64,000 bases of DNA from Cupriavidus sp. WGlv3 (GTDB taxonomy: Bacteria > Pseudomonadota > Gammaproteobacteria > Burkholderiales > Burkholderiaceae): assembly GCF_023952475.1 (NCBI RefSeq), contig NZ_JALHRX010000002.1, forward strand, positions 1 through 64,000, read 5' to 3'. Each line of letters begins with the position of its first letter. The first letter of the stretch is position 1. Shown one piece after another: positions 7,698 to 16,580 of this stretch. Position numbers and translations under genes: made by a program. The notes below the pieces were generated by a model. That model searched no databases. It was not told where the DNA came from and saw only the letters and a list, made by a program, of their open reading frames with translations.

Positions 7698-9047
7698 TTA
7701 CCGGCGCACGGCGTCCCTCGCCTTGCGGTTCACCCGGTGGTCCAGCCTGTTGGCCACGCCCAGCGCGGCATTGACCGCGCACCACTGCAGCGGTTCGGGC
7801 AGCGTGAGCGGCGTCTTGTGGCGCAACGCCGCAAGCAGCGGGTTTTCCGAGCCGCAAATCCGCTCGGCCAGCAGCAGGCCCATCAGCGACTGGGTGCCGA
7901 CGCCATGCCCTGAACAACCCGCGGCATAGAGGACGTTGCGCTGTGCGCCGGCTTCGCCGACCACGGGCAGCGCGTCGTAGGCGAAACTGATATAGCCGCT
8001 CCAGCATGACCGGATGGCCAGGTCCCCCAGCATCGGGAAGCGCTGGTGCAGCCCGTTCGCCAGCGCCCGATAGGCTGCCTCGTCCGGCACATTCGGCGTC
8101 TGCCTGCCGTAGACGTAATGCAGCCGCTTCGTCGTTGTCACAAGCGTGTTGCGCGCGGTCAGGCGATGGCTTTCCATGGTCCAGTGCGCCGTCACGATGC
8201 CTTCGCGCCGTGGCCAGCCGAGCGACGCCAGCTGTGCCGCGGACAGCGGCTCGGTCTCGAGCGCCGACACCCGCAGCGGAATCACCTTGTTGCCCAGCAG
8301 GCCCAGCTGCGGCGTATAGGCATTGGTGGCAAGCACCAGGAATGGCGCGCGCGCGCGGCCCCGATCGGTCTGCACCGTGACGGTGGGGCCGTCGGCCCAG
8401 GACAGCACCTTCGTGTTCTCGCAGATCCTCACCCCGGCACGCAGCGCCGCGCGCCGCAAGCCCATGACATATTTGCCGGGATCGAGCGTGCCACCGCCTG
8501 GCAGGTAGCAACCGAACAGGAAGGCCGGCGGGATGCCGCGCGCGCGCATCGCGGCGTAGTCAAGAAACTCCCCCGGCGAGCCGAGTGCCACGCCGGTCCG
8601 CAGGCTCTTGCGCAGTTTCTTCTCCTGCGAAGGATGAACGCCCGCACGGATGATGCCCGAGGCGTTGTAGTCGCAATCGATCCCGAGCTCGGCAAGTTTT
8701 CGCTCCACGTAATCCACGCCGTCATCGTAGAAGCGGATGATCTGCTTCGCCTGCTCGTGACCCACGCGCCTGAGGAACAGATCGTACTCAAGCCCTTGCC
8801 CGCCCGCGAGATAGCCCGCGTTGCGACCGCTCGCGCCGAAGCCGGCGAACTCGCGCTCGAGGACGATCACTTTTGCGCCGCGCGCGGCCAGCTCCAGCGC
8901 GGTGGAGAGGCCGGCAAAGCCGGCGCCGACAATGATCACGTCCGCGGCCGCCTCGCCCTCCAGTTCCGGCTGCAGGTCATCCGGCGCCTCCACCCAGCCG
9001 CCGAGCGGGCGATACACCGGCCTGCCCTGCCTGTCGAACCCAGTCAT
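7698..9047 (-). CDS. DadA/PuuB-like FAD-dependent oxidoreductase
   Basis: The 449-residue protein has an N-terminal FAD motif (VIIVGAGFAGLSTALELAARG), then GFGASGRNAGYLAGG, the signature of the DAO family that includes gamma-glutamylputrescine oxidase and D-amino acid dehydrogenase. The FAD site near the C-terminus is CSGHGVGTQSLMG. It should oxidise a C-N bond of an amine or amino acid in the cytoplasm, since there is no signal peptide. The ATG at 9047 has AAGGAG six nt before it, better than the ATG 15 nt earlier. It follows the thiolase gene with a 12-nt gap. It may handle an amine made inside the cell from the same substrate as the exported amine oxidoreductases. Confidence 0.82.
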   Translation of the reverse strand: MTGFDRQGRPVYRPLGGWVEAPDDLQPELEGEAAADVIIVGAGFAGLSTALELAARGAKVIVLEREFAGFGASGRNAGYLAGGQGLEYDLFLRRVGHEQAKQIIRFYDDGVDYVERKLAELGIDCDYNASGIIRAGVHPSQEKKLRKSLRTGVALGSPGEFLDYAAMRARGIPPAFLFGCYLPGGGTLDPGKYVMGLRRAALRAGVRICENTKVLSWADGPTVTVQTDRGRARAPFLVLATNAYTPQLGLLGNKVIPLRVSALETEPLSAAQLASLGWPRREGIVTAHWTMESHRLTARNTLVTTTKRLHYVYGRQTPNVPDEAAYRALANGLHQRFPMLGDLAIRSCWSGYISFAYDALPVVGEAGAQRNVLYAAGCSGHGVGTQSLMGLLLAERICGSENPLLAALRHKTPLTLPEPLQWCAVNAALGVANRLDHRVNRKARDAVRR

Positions 9048-9058
9048 GTCTGTCTCCT

Positions 9059-10300
9059 TCAATCCTTGCTCAGGATATGGATGGCGAGCGCCGCTTCTTC
9101 GACGCCCTGCAAGCCCCCGCCGTTCTCCTGGATCGCGTGACGCGCGCCGTGCACCTGCCGCACGCCGGCTTCCCCGCGCAACTGGGTGACCAGTTCATAG
9201 AGCTGGCCAATGCCGGTCGCGCCCAAGGGATGTCCCTTGGATTCGAGCCCGCCCGAGGTGTTGATGGGGATCCGTCCGCTTAGCGTGAACTCGCCACGCT
9301 CGGCAGCCGGCCCGCCCTCGCCGAATGGCACCAGGCCGAGGTTCTCGGCCTGGATGATTTCACCCATGGCCGAGGCGTCGTGGACTTCCGCGACGTGCAT
9401 GTCCTGCGGGCCCAGGCCGGCCTGTTCATACGCCTGGCGCGCGGCCAGGTAGCCGATGTTGCGTTCCGGCGCATCGATGGGCCGGTGCGTGAAGCTGCGG
9501 ATCACGCTCGCCGCAACCCGGATGCATCGGCCACGGTCCGCGCCGATGCGCCGCAGGCCTGCCTCGGTGCAAAGAATGGCGGCCGCCGCGCCGTCCGAGA
9601 CCGGCGCGCACATCGGCAGCGTGATTGGATACGTGATCGGCGGCGCGGCAAGCACCTCGTCGATCGTGAACGGCCGGCGGAACTGCGAGTGCGGGTTATG
9701 CACCGAATGCCCGTGGTTCTTCGCCGACACCGCCGCGATCTGGCGCTGAGTGGTGCCGTAGGTCTTCATGTGATACCGGCACAGCGCGGCATAGATCTTC
9801 ATGAAACGGCTGTAGGGCTTGTCTGACTCCGATCCGGGCGGTGGTTCGATACCTTGGCCCAGCCGTGCCAGCGTCGCGAAATTCTCCTCGACCCTGGACA
9901 CGTCCCACCCCCCTTCGAACAGCGCAAATGACCTGGCCTTGTCCGGAACGTTCATCTTCTCGGCACCGATGGCCAGCGCCACGTCGCACGCTCCGGCCCT
10001 GAGGTGCTGCACCGCCAGGTGAACGGCGGTGCTGCCCGACGCGCAGGCGTTCTCGACGTTGAACACCGGAATGCCCTCGATCCCGGTCTTGCTGAAGACA
10101 ACTTGTCCGGGGACCGACAACTGGCCCTGCAGCGCGCCGTTGGTGATGCCGGAGTAGAACGCCGCGCCAATGGCGCCGGCGGTGCAGCCGGCGTCCGCCA
10201 GCGCGCCGCGCAGCGCCTCGCCGGCAAGGCCCTCGATGCTGCGCTCGGGATGCCGGCCGAATACGGTCATGGCGATGCCGGCGATGTAGATATTGCTCAT
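9059..10300 (-). CDS. thiolase-family protein (SCP-x type)
   Basis: The 413-residue protein has the nucleophile loop NVENACASGSTAV (Cys about residue 86), an HD segment in EVHDASAMGEI, and the catalytic His loop SKGHPLGATGIGQ. The final loop reads QENGGGLQG, so the C-terminal Cys of biosynthetic thiolases is replaced, as in SCP-x-type thiolases of steroid and branched-chain degradation. It should cleave a 3-ketoacyl-CoA with CoA. No DUF35 OB-fold partner is adjacent, although many SCP-x-like thiolases have one. The gene lies 25 nt after the acyl-CoA ligase gene in one operon. Confidence 0.85.
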   Translation of the reverse strand: MSNIYIAGIAMTVFGRHPERSIEGLAGEALRGALADAGCTAGAIGAAFYSGITNGALQGQLSVPGQVVFSKTGIEGIPVFNVENACASGSTAVHLAVQHLRAGACDVALAIGAEKMNVPDKARSFALFEGGWDVSRVEENFATLARLGQGIEPPPGSESDKPYSRFMKIYAALCRYHMKTYGTTQRQIAAVSAKNHGHSVHNPHSQFRRPFTIDEVLAAPPITYPITLPMCAPVSDGAAAAILCTEAGLRRIGADRGRCIRVAASVIRSFTHRPIDAPERNIGYLAARQAYEQAGLGPQDMHVAEVHDASAMGEIIQAENLGLVPFGEGGPAAERGEFTLSGRIPINTSGGLESKGHPLGATGIGQLYELVTQLRGEAGVRQVHGARHAIQENGGGLQGVEEAALAIHILSKD

Positions 10301-10325
10301 AGCTTGTCGTTCCCCGAAAACCCGA

Positions 10326-11882
10326 TCAGATCTTGCGTTGCAGGCCTTGCCAGTATTGCTCGCGCAGGTCTTTCTTCAGGACTTTGCCGACCGGGCTGCG
10401 CGGCAGCGCGGCGACGAAGTCCACGCTCTTGGGCGCCTTCACCGAGCCTAGCTTCTGCTTGCACAGGCCGACCAGTTCGTCCGCACTGACGCTATGGCCC
10501 GCGTTCAGTTCCACCACGGCCTTCACCGCCTCGCCCCACGTCTCGTCGGGCACCCCGATCACCGCGCAGTCCTGCACCGCCGGATGCGCCCAGATGACCT
10601 GTTCGACTTCGCTGGGGTACACGTTGAAGCCACCGCTGATGATCATGTCCTTCTTGCGGTCGGTGATATGCAGATAGCCGTCCGCGTCGAGATGGCCGAT
10701 GTCGCCGGTGTGCAGCCAGCCGTCGACAATGGTCTCGGCCGTCTTGTCGGGCGCCTTGTAGTAACCCTTCATGACGAGGTCCCCGCGCACGCAGATCTCG
10801 CCGCTCTCGCCCTGGGGCAGCACCTCGCCACGGTCGTTCAGGATCTCCACGCGAATCAGCGGGTTCGGCCGGCCAACCGAGGACAGCCGCTCGTCCGATG
10901 CCAGCCGTCCGCCGACGAAATGCTCGGCCGGCGTCAGGTAGGAGATCGACGCCGGCGCCTCGGTCTGGCCGTAGCCGCCCGCCATGACCGGGCCAAACAC
11001 CTCGATCGCGCGCTTCAGCTTCTCGACCGACATCGGCGCGGCGCCATAAAGGAAGCACTTGAGCGAGGAGAAGTCCTGCTTCGAGATGCCGGGGATGTCG
11101 AGCAAACGGTAGATGACCGTGGGCGGCAGGAAGAACTCCGTCACCCTGTGCCGCGCAATGGCGCCCAGCACGGCCGCGGGATCGGGCTTGGGCAGGACCA
11201 CCACGGTGCCGCCCCGAGCGGTGCAAGGCAGCGACAGCATCCCGGCCGTATGCGTCATCGGCGCGGCGGCGAGGTTCACGGGGCGCTCCTCGCCCTGGTA
11301 GGGGAACGCCGTCATGAACTGCGCGAAATAGGTCTGGTAGGCGCGGTGCGTGTTCATCACGCCCTTGGGCCGGCCCGTGGTGCCGCCCGTGGCCGACAGG
11401 GTCACGACATCGTCCATGTCGTAGTCGACCACCGGTGCGCTCGACGGCTGGCCCGCGCTCCACGTCGCGAGCGACGGCGCCCACGGCAGGTCGGCGTCGA
11501 TGCACACCCAGAGCTTCACCTTCGGCAGCCCGCCACGCAACGCATCGATCACCGGTGCGAACGCCTGCTGGAAGAACAGCACCTCGCAGTCGAAGGCGTC
11601 GAGGATGAACTGGTTCTCGTCGGGCGCATTGCGCCCGTTGACGGGGATATACGCCATCCCCGCGCGCCATAGCCCCAGCGCACAGCCCCAGGCCGTGACA
11701 TCGTTGTCCGCCCAGACCGCGCCCTTGGTCTCCCTGGCAAGCCCTTCTGCGAGCAGCCCGTTGGCGATGCGGCACGACAGTTCGCCGATCTCCCGGAACG
11801 TAAAGCTGCGCTCGTCCTGGATATAGGCGATGCCGTGCGGATTGATGCGCAGGCCGCGGTCAAAAAAATCAATGATTGCCAT
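10326..11882 (-). CDS. AMP-dependent acyl-CoA ligase
   Basis: The 518-residue protein shows the adenylate-forming signature (SATGGTTGRPKGVMNTHR), GGYGQTEAP, the hinge region DGWLHTGDIGHLDADGYLHI and the C-terminal catalytic Lys in SPVGKVLKKDL. It activates a carboxylic acid to acyl-CoA with ATP, probably the entry step of the cytoplasmic part of this pathway. AGGAAAG precedes the ATG. It is followed at 25 nt by the thiolase gene. The family covers fatty, aromatic and terpenoid acids, and the sequence alone does not tell which. Confidence 0.9.
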   Translation of the reverse strand: MAIIDFFDRGLRINPHGIAYIQDERSFTFREIGELSCRIANGLLAEGLARETKGAVWADNDVTAWGCALGLWRAGMAYIPVNGRNAPDENQFILDAFDCEVLFFQQAFAPVIDALRGGLPKVKLWVCIDADLPWAPSLATWSAGQPSSAPVVDYDMDDVVTLSATGGTTGRPKGVMNTHRAYQTYFAQFMTAFPYQGEERPVNLAAAPMTHTAGMLSLPCTARGGTVVVLPKPDPAAVLGAIARHRVTEFFLPPTVIYRLLDIPGISKQDFSSLKCFLYGAAPMSVEKLKRAIEVFGPVMAGGYGQTEAPASISYLTPAEHFVGGRLASDERLSSVGRPNPLIRVEILNDRGEVLPQGESGEICVRGDLVMKGYYKAPDKTAETIVDGWLHTGDIGHLDADGYLHITDRKKDMIISGGFNVYPSEVEQVIWAHPAVQDCAVIGVPDETWGEAVKAVVELNAGHSVSADELVGLCKQKLGSVKAPKSVDFVAALPRSPVGKVLKKDLREQYWQGLQRKI

Positions 11883-11944
11883 GTCAGGCTTTCCTCACTC
11901 TCTGCGTGTTCTGACGAATTCTGTGAAGCTATTTTTTGAAGCCA

Positions 11945-11970
11945 TTCCCTGCCCTGAGGCGGGCAAGGAA
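11945..11970. other. intercistronic hairpin
   Basis: TTCCCTGCCC and GGGCAAGGAA form a 10-bp stem with one mismatch and a 6-nt loop, in the 104-bp gap between the reductase and ligase genes. No T run follows on either strand, so it is more likely an mRNA-stability or processing element, or a partial terminator, than a full terminator. Confidence 0.45.
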
Positions 11971-11986
11971 TAGCCGAACCGGCAAG

Positions 11987-13117
11987 TTACAGGTTGGACA
12001 CCGTCGCGCGGGCCAGCCCACGCTGCTCGAGGAAGCCGAGCAGGTAGCGATGGCCGAAGGCCTTCGAGCCCGACGCAAAGCCGACGCGTGCCGTGTCGCC
12101 GTCAAGCAGCTTGATGACCTCGGCGGCCTGGATCGCGCCCGTGGCGATGTAGGGCGTGATGCCGTGCACGGTCGCGCGCACCGAGGCGAGCTGCCCGCGA
12201 CCGATGGCAAAGTCCACCGTGCGCTGCAGCGTGGTGCGTTCGCGCGGCGGCATGGCCGGCGTGGTTGAATCGACCAGTTGCTTGAGCACCGCATCCTGCT
12301 GCTCGGGCGGCAGGTGCTTGTATTCGGACTCCCACTTCTGGCCGATCGCATGCACCATGCGCATGGCGTTGTTGTCGTAGAAGCCCACGCACGAGGTACA
12401 GCTACGCACGCGCGGATCGTTCTCGAAATAGACCGGCAGCGAGGTGCCGCCCCACGGCAGGCAGAACACCGGCTGCATGAACGCCGGGTCGACAATGTTG
12501 AACGACGCGTCCGGCGCATGGCGCTCCAGCTTCTTTTCCCACAGGAAGCACGCTTCCTGTCGGTAGCCTTCGAAGATGGTCGCGGTCGAGCCGACGCTGA
12601 CCCCGGCGCCGCCGCGCGGGCCGCGGCACAGCGCGGCGGTCTCGAGCGCGTCAACGCCCGGCGTCTCCAACGCGAGCTCGGCCGCGATTTCCGAGAACGT
12701 GTACATGTAGGCGTTCGACGGGGACACCAGCAGCCCGGCCTCGCGATACTGCTCGCCGAACTCGTCGCGGACCTGGCGGATGTAGTGCTGCTCGCCGGCC
12801 GGGTCTAGGTAGTGGCATCCGGCCTTGAGCGCCGCCTCGACCGCTACCATGCCGAAGCGGAAGAACGGTCCGACCGTACTGCACACCACCTTGGCGCCAC
12901 GGAAGGCCTTGACGAGCGAGTCGACGTCGTGCTCCGCCTCGATGATCTCGTACTCCGCCGCTTCGAGGCGGACGACGCGTTGCGCCATCATTTCCCTGGT
13001 CCGGCCCGCATTGCGCGCGACGGCGGTGAAGGGAATGTTCTGGTCGATCAGCCAGTCCATGATCAGCATGCCGGTGTAGCCGCTTGCGCCATAGATGACG
13101 ACTGGGTGTTTTGCCAT
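11987..13117 (-). CDS. saccharopine dehydrogenase-like NAD(P)-binding reductase
   Basis: The 376-residue protein begins with an NAD(P)-binding beta-alpha-beta unit VVIYGASGYTGMLIMDWL. A second domain includes CHYLDPAGEQHYIRQV and the Cys/Gly-rich CRGPRGGAGVSVGS. This is the saccharopine dehydrogenase/trans-acting enoyl reductase fold. Members act as reductases of lipid-like substrates rather than in lysine metabolism. Its place between the ligase and the envelope genes (80-nt gap upstream) suggests reduction of an acyl or ring intermediate. The exact reaction is unknown. Confidence 0.75.
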   Translation of the reverse strand: MAKHPVVIYGASGYTGMLIMDWLIDQNIPFTAVARNAGRTREMMAQRVVRLEAAEYEIIEAEHDVDSLVKAFRGAKVVCSTVGPFFRFGMVAVEAALKAGCHYLDPAGEQHYIRQVRDEFGEQYREAGLLVSPSNAYMYTFSEIAAELALETPGVDALETAALCRGPRGGAGVSVGSTATIFEGYRQEACFLWEKKLERHAPDASFNIVDPAFMQPVFCLPWGGTSLPVYFENDPRVRSCTSCVGFYDNNAMRMVHAIGQKWESEYKHLPPEQQDAVLKQLVDSTTPAMPPRERTTLQRTVDFAIGRGQLASVRATVHGITPYIATGAIQAAEVIKLLDGDTARVGFASGSKAFGHRYLLGFLEQRGLARATVSNL

Positions 13118-13196
13118 GATTGTCTCCTTGAGAGGATGGGCAGGTTGGTTCTGCTCGGTGAATGAAGGTGTTGCAGTGCCGCGTGTGCGCGAAGGT

Positions 13197-14192
13197 CTAT
13201 CGCTGCGCCGGGCCGGACGCCGGCAACGGGCCGGTCATCGACACCACCAGCGCGCGCGCGCCGTCAGCAAGCACCGCTGTCAGCGCCTCTTGCCCGGCGC
13301 GCTCCGTGCGCGCAAAGGTCTTGCCGTGGTCCGTGCTCGCGAGCACGGTGCCGCCCATGCCGACGATGGTCACGCTGCCGTCGGCGAGCTCCGCGATGCC
13401 GGTCAGCGACTGGGTGGTATGCGCGTCGACGGCTTGCCACGTCTTGCCGTCGTCGCGGCTGCGATAGAGGTGGCCGCGCATACCGCAGACGAGCAGCGTG
13501 CCGTCCGAAAGCGCAAGGCCGTGCCAGAGCGAGCCCTTGCCTGCAGTGGTCGTCGCTTCCCATGACTTGCCCCGATCGGTTGAGCGGTAAATCGTCCCGC
13601 CCTCGCCGACGACGAACAGCGAGCCGCGGGCGGTAGCGAACATGTGCAGCAGATGCCGGTCGGCGCTTTCGCCTGACGCGATCGCCAGGTCGGTCCAGGT
13701 CCAGCCTGCGTCGTGTGTCTCGATCGCCCAACCGTACAGGCCTACGGCGATGCCATGCTTGAGGCTGTCGAAGTGCATCGCCAGAATCGGCTGCTCGACG
13801 CCGGGCGTGGCGCGCAGCAAGGTCCAGGTCTCGCCGCCGTCCTGCGTGGCCAGCACCACGCCATCGTGGCCCGCCGCATAGCCGTGGCGGGCGTCGACGA
13901 ACTGGACCGTGGTCAGCAGCGTACGGACCGGAACGGCTTTCGCCTGCCGGAAGCTGACGCCGTCATCGGACAGCAGGATCACGCCGTGGTCGCCGACCGC
14001 GACGACGCGCTTCCCGGCGCGCGCGGCTGCCAGCAGCGGCGCAGTGGCTGCGTTCGAAACCTGCCGGGCCCGTTCCATGGCCGGCCAGGGCGCGGGTGCC
14101 GTGGCCCCGGCGGCGGCTGCCGGCAACGACAGGCATGCCATGAGCGCGGCAAAGGGCAGGTATCGGAGCGGGCTCATCAAAAGGTGGCTCAT
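13197..14192 (-). CDS. exported YCF48/BNR-repeat beta-propeller protein
   Basis: The 331-residue protein has a signal peptide (hydrophobic residues 12-26, AAAAGA cleavage area) and then repeated SxDxGxTW/SxDxGKxW blades (TQDGGETWT, STDRGKSWE, SRDDGKTWQ, STDHGKTFA). This is the BNR/YCF48 photosystem II stability factor-like propeller. In many proteobacteria such a gene accompanies RND, DUF1302 and DUF1329 genes, as here, and its role in the envelope system is not established. AGGAC lies before the ATG at 14192. It follows the RND gene by 9 nt. Confidence 0.85.
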   Translation of the reverse strand: MSHLLMSPLRYLPFAALMACLSLPAAAAGATAPAPWPAMERARQVSNAATAPLLAAARAGKRVVAVGDHGVILLSDDGVSFRQAKAVPVRTLLTTVQFVDARHGYAAGHDGVVLATQDGGETWTLLRATPGVEQPILAMHFDSLKHGIAVGLYGWAIETHDAGWTWTDLAIASGESADRHLLHMFATARGSLFVVGEGGTIYRSTDRGKSWEATTTAGKGSLWHGLALSDGTLLVCGMRGHLYRSRDDGKTWQAVDAHTTQSLTGIAELADGSVTIVGMGGTVLASTDHGKTFARTERAGQEALTAVLADGARALVVSMTGPLPASGPAQR

Positions 14193-14201
14193 CGTTGTGT
14201 C

Positions 14202-16580
14202 CTAGTGCTTCAGAATTTCCGGCATGTACACCGGTCCACGCCGCGGGAAGAATTTCTCGAGCATCGCCGCGAAGGCGGGCAGCAGCGTGATGGCCATCAC
14301 CATGTTCACGATGAACATGAAGGTCAGCAGCGCGCCCATGTCGGCCTGGAACTTGAGGCTCGAGAACGTCCACGTGGCCACGCCGACCGACAGCGTGATG
14401 GCGGTGAATACGGTGGCAAGCCCCGTCTCCTTCATCGCCAGCTCGAGTGCCCGGGTGAACTCCAGGCCGTGCGCAAGCTGCACCTGCAGGCGGTTGTAGA
14501 TGTAGAAGGCGTAGTCCACGCCGACGCCGACCGCGAGCACCATCACCGGCAGCGTGGCCACGGTCAGGCCGATCTCCAGCTTCTTCATGAACCAGTAGCC
14601 GATCCACGTCGCGACGGTCAGCGGCAGGCAGCAGGCGATCATCGCGCGCCAGTCGCGGTAGACCAAGAACACCAGGATCAGGATGGCGGCGTAGACGTAG
14701 AGCATCATCGGCAGCTCGCTTTCCTCCAGCACCTCGTTGGTGGCGGCCTGCACGCCGGCGTTGCCGCTCGCCAGCCGCACGTGCACCCCGTCGATCCGGT
14801 TGGCGTCGCGGAAATCCTTCACCGCCTCCACCACGCTCTTGATCGTCGTGGCGCGGTGGTCCGGCAGGTAGAGGTTGACGCCCTGCACGCGGCAGTCGAT
14901 CGACGACAGGCCTGCGATGCGGTTGTTCACGCCCTGGAACTGCGAGCCGAGGCCGCGCGGGTCGCGCGTCACGGTCGCCATCTTGGGGCTGCCTTCGTTC
15001 ATGCCGATGTTGTAGAGCTTGAGCTGCGCGGCCAGCGAGTCGGTCGACACGACACCAGGCACGCTGCCCATGCGCCAGGCAAAATCGTCGATGAACAGCA
15101 GCTCGTCGGCGCGCGAGCAGACTTCGCCCTTGTGCTCCGGCGTTGCCTCGAACACGACGGTCAGCCAGTCCAGGCCCACGTCGAAGCGGTCGACGATCGC
15201 CGCCACGTCGAGGTTGTAGCGCGAGTCCACGCTCAGTTCCGGCGCGCCAGCCTGCAGGCTGCCGACGTGGCGTCCCTGGCTCTGCCATACCGCCAGGCCG
15301 AAGACCACCGCGCCGGCAAGCGTCACCATCGCGGCGTTGCGCGGCTGCGCGATGCGGGCGATAGCCTCGAGCCACACGTTATGGCGTTCGCGCCGCGCCA
15401 GGGACCGACGCGCGAACTCCGGCGAAAAGCGGAAGTACGACGCGGCCACCGGCAGCATCATCAGGTTGGTGACGATCTTGTAGCCAACCCCGATCGCCGC
15501 GGTAAGCGCCAGCTCGCGGATCATCGGGATCGGGATCAGCAGCAGCGTGACGAAGCTGACCAATGCGGTGATGAGCGCAAGCGAGCCGGGAATCAGCAGG
15601 CCCGTGAAGCTGCGCCGCGCGGCCATGGCAGAATCGGTTCCTTGCGCAACTTCACGCACGATGAAGTTGATCTGCTGGATACCGTGCGAGACGCCGATCG
15701 CGAACACCAGGAATGGCACCAGGATCGCCAGCGGGTCGAGCCCGTAACCGAGCAGGCGCAGCGTGCCGAACTGCCACACCAGCGACACCAGCGAGCATGC
15801 GAGCGGCAGCAGCGTCAGGCGGATCGAGCGGCAGTACCAGTACACGGCGAGCCCGGTGAGCAGGAAGGCGATGGCGAAGAAGCGCGCCACGTCCGCCGCG
15901 CGGTCGGCAATGTCGCCGGTCTGCTTGGCAAACCCGATGATCTGGATCTCGACCTTGTCATTCTCGAACGGGCGCCGGATCTTCTCCTCCAACAACCGGT
16001 TGAACTGGACATAGTCGAGCTTCCTGCCCGTGGCCGGGTCGACATCACCAAGCTCGGCGGTGACCAGCGCGCTGGTCTGGTCGCGCGCGACCAGCGTGCC
16101 GATATGGCCGCCAGCGGTAGTACGCTGGCGGACCATCCCGATTACCTCGGCCGACAGCTTCTCCGGCACGACGTCGCCGCCGGTCAGCGCCTCGGCGCGG
16201 AAGCCGTCTTCGGTGATCTCGGTGAAGAAGACGTTCGGCGTCCACAGCGAGGTCACGCTCGCCCGGTCCACGCCGGGCAGGTAGGTGACGGCTTCGGTGA
16301 CCTTGAGCACCTGGGTCAGCGCCTGCGCGTTCCAGATGTCGCCGTCGCTGGCATGGACGGCGATGGTCAGCCGGTTGGCGCCGAACAGCTGGTGGCGGTA
16401 CTGTTCGAAGGTCTTGATGTACTCATGGCCCTGCGGCAGTTGCTTTTCGAAGCCGGCCTCGAGTTCGAGCTTCGCCCCCAGCACGCCCATGACGGCCGTG
16501 AAGCCCGCGAGCAGCAGCAGGAAGGGAAGGCGATACCCGAACAGGGCAGCTTCTAGACGGGTTAACAGGCGTGCGAGCAT
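14202..16580 (-). CDS. RND-superfamily permease (MMPL-like)
   Basis: The 792-residue protein has two halves. Each half has one membrane helix followed by a large periplasmic domain and a bundle of about five helices. The second half includes GVGVDYAFYIYNR, and the first has the matching VFAIGVSHGIQQIN. This is the MMPL/HpnN class of RND exporters, which move lipids or hydrophobic compounds. There is no adjacent membrane-fusion protein. Start and stop overlap with the DUF1302 gene (TGATG), so the two are translationally coupled. With the DUF1302 and DUF1329 proteins it probably forms a transenvelope route for the pathway's hydrophobic substrate, though direction of transport is not known. Confidence 0.88.
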   Translation of the reverse strand: MLARLLTRLEAALFGYRLPFLLLLAGFTAVMGVLGAKLELEAGFEKQLPQGHEYIKTFEQYRHQLFGANRLTIAVHASDGDIWNAQALTQVLKVTEAVTYLPGVDRASVTSLWTPNVFFTEITEDGFRAEALTGGDVVPEKLSAEVIGMVRQRTTAGGHIGTLVARDQTSALVTAELGDVDPATGRKLDYVQFNRLLEEKIRRPFENDKVEIQIIGFAKQTGDIADRAADVARFFAIAFLLTGLAVYWYCRSIRLTLLPLACSLVSLVWQFGTLRLLGYGLDPLAILVPFLVFAIGVSHGIQQINFIVREVAQGTDSAMAARRSFTGLLIPGSLALITALVSFVTLLLIPIPMIRELALTAAIGVGYKIVTNLMMLPVAASYFRFSPEFARRSLARRERHNVWLEAIARIAQPRNAAMVTLAGAVVFGLAVWQSQGRHVGSLQAGAPELSVDSRYNLDVAAIVDRFDVGLDWLTVVFEATPEHKGEVCSRADELLFIDDFAWRMGSVPGVVSTDSLAAQLKLYNIGMNEGSPKMATVTRDPRGLGSQFQGVNNRIAGLSSIDCRVQGVNLYLPDHRATTIKSVVEAVKDFRDANRIDGVHVRLASGNAGVQAATNEVLEESELPMMLYVYAAILILVFLVYRDWRAMIACCLPLTVATWIGYWFMKKLEIGLTVATLPVMVLAVGVGVDYAFYIYNRLQVQLAHGLEFTRALELAMKETGLATVFTAITLSVGVATWTFSSLKFQADMGALLTFMFIVNMVMAITLLPAFAAMLEKFFPRRGPVYMPEILKH

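Noticed and set aside
13713-16556. A 947-residue open frame on the plus strand
   Set aside because: It is antisense to the RND and YCF48 genes, its composition is rich in His, Arg, Gln and Asp as typical of GC-rich shadow frames, and it contains no family motif.
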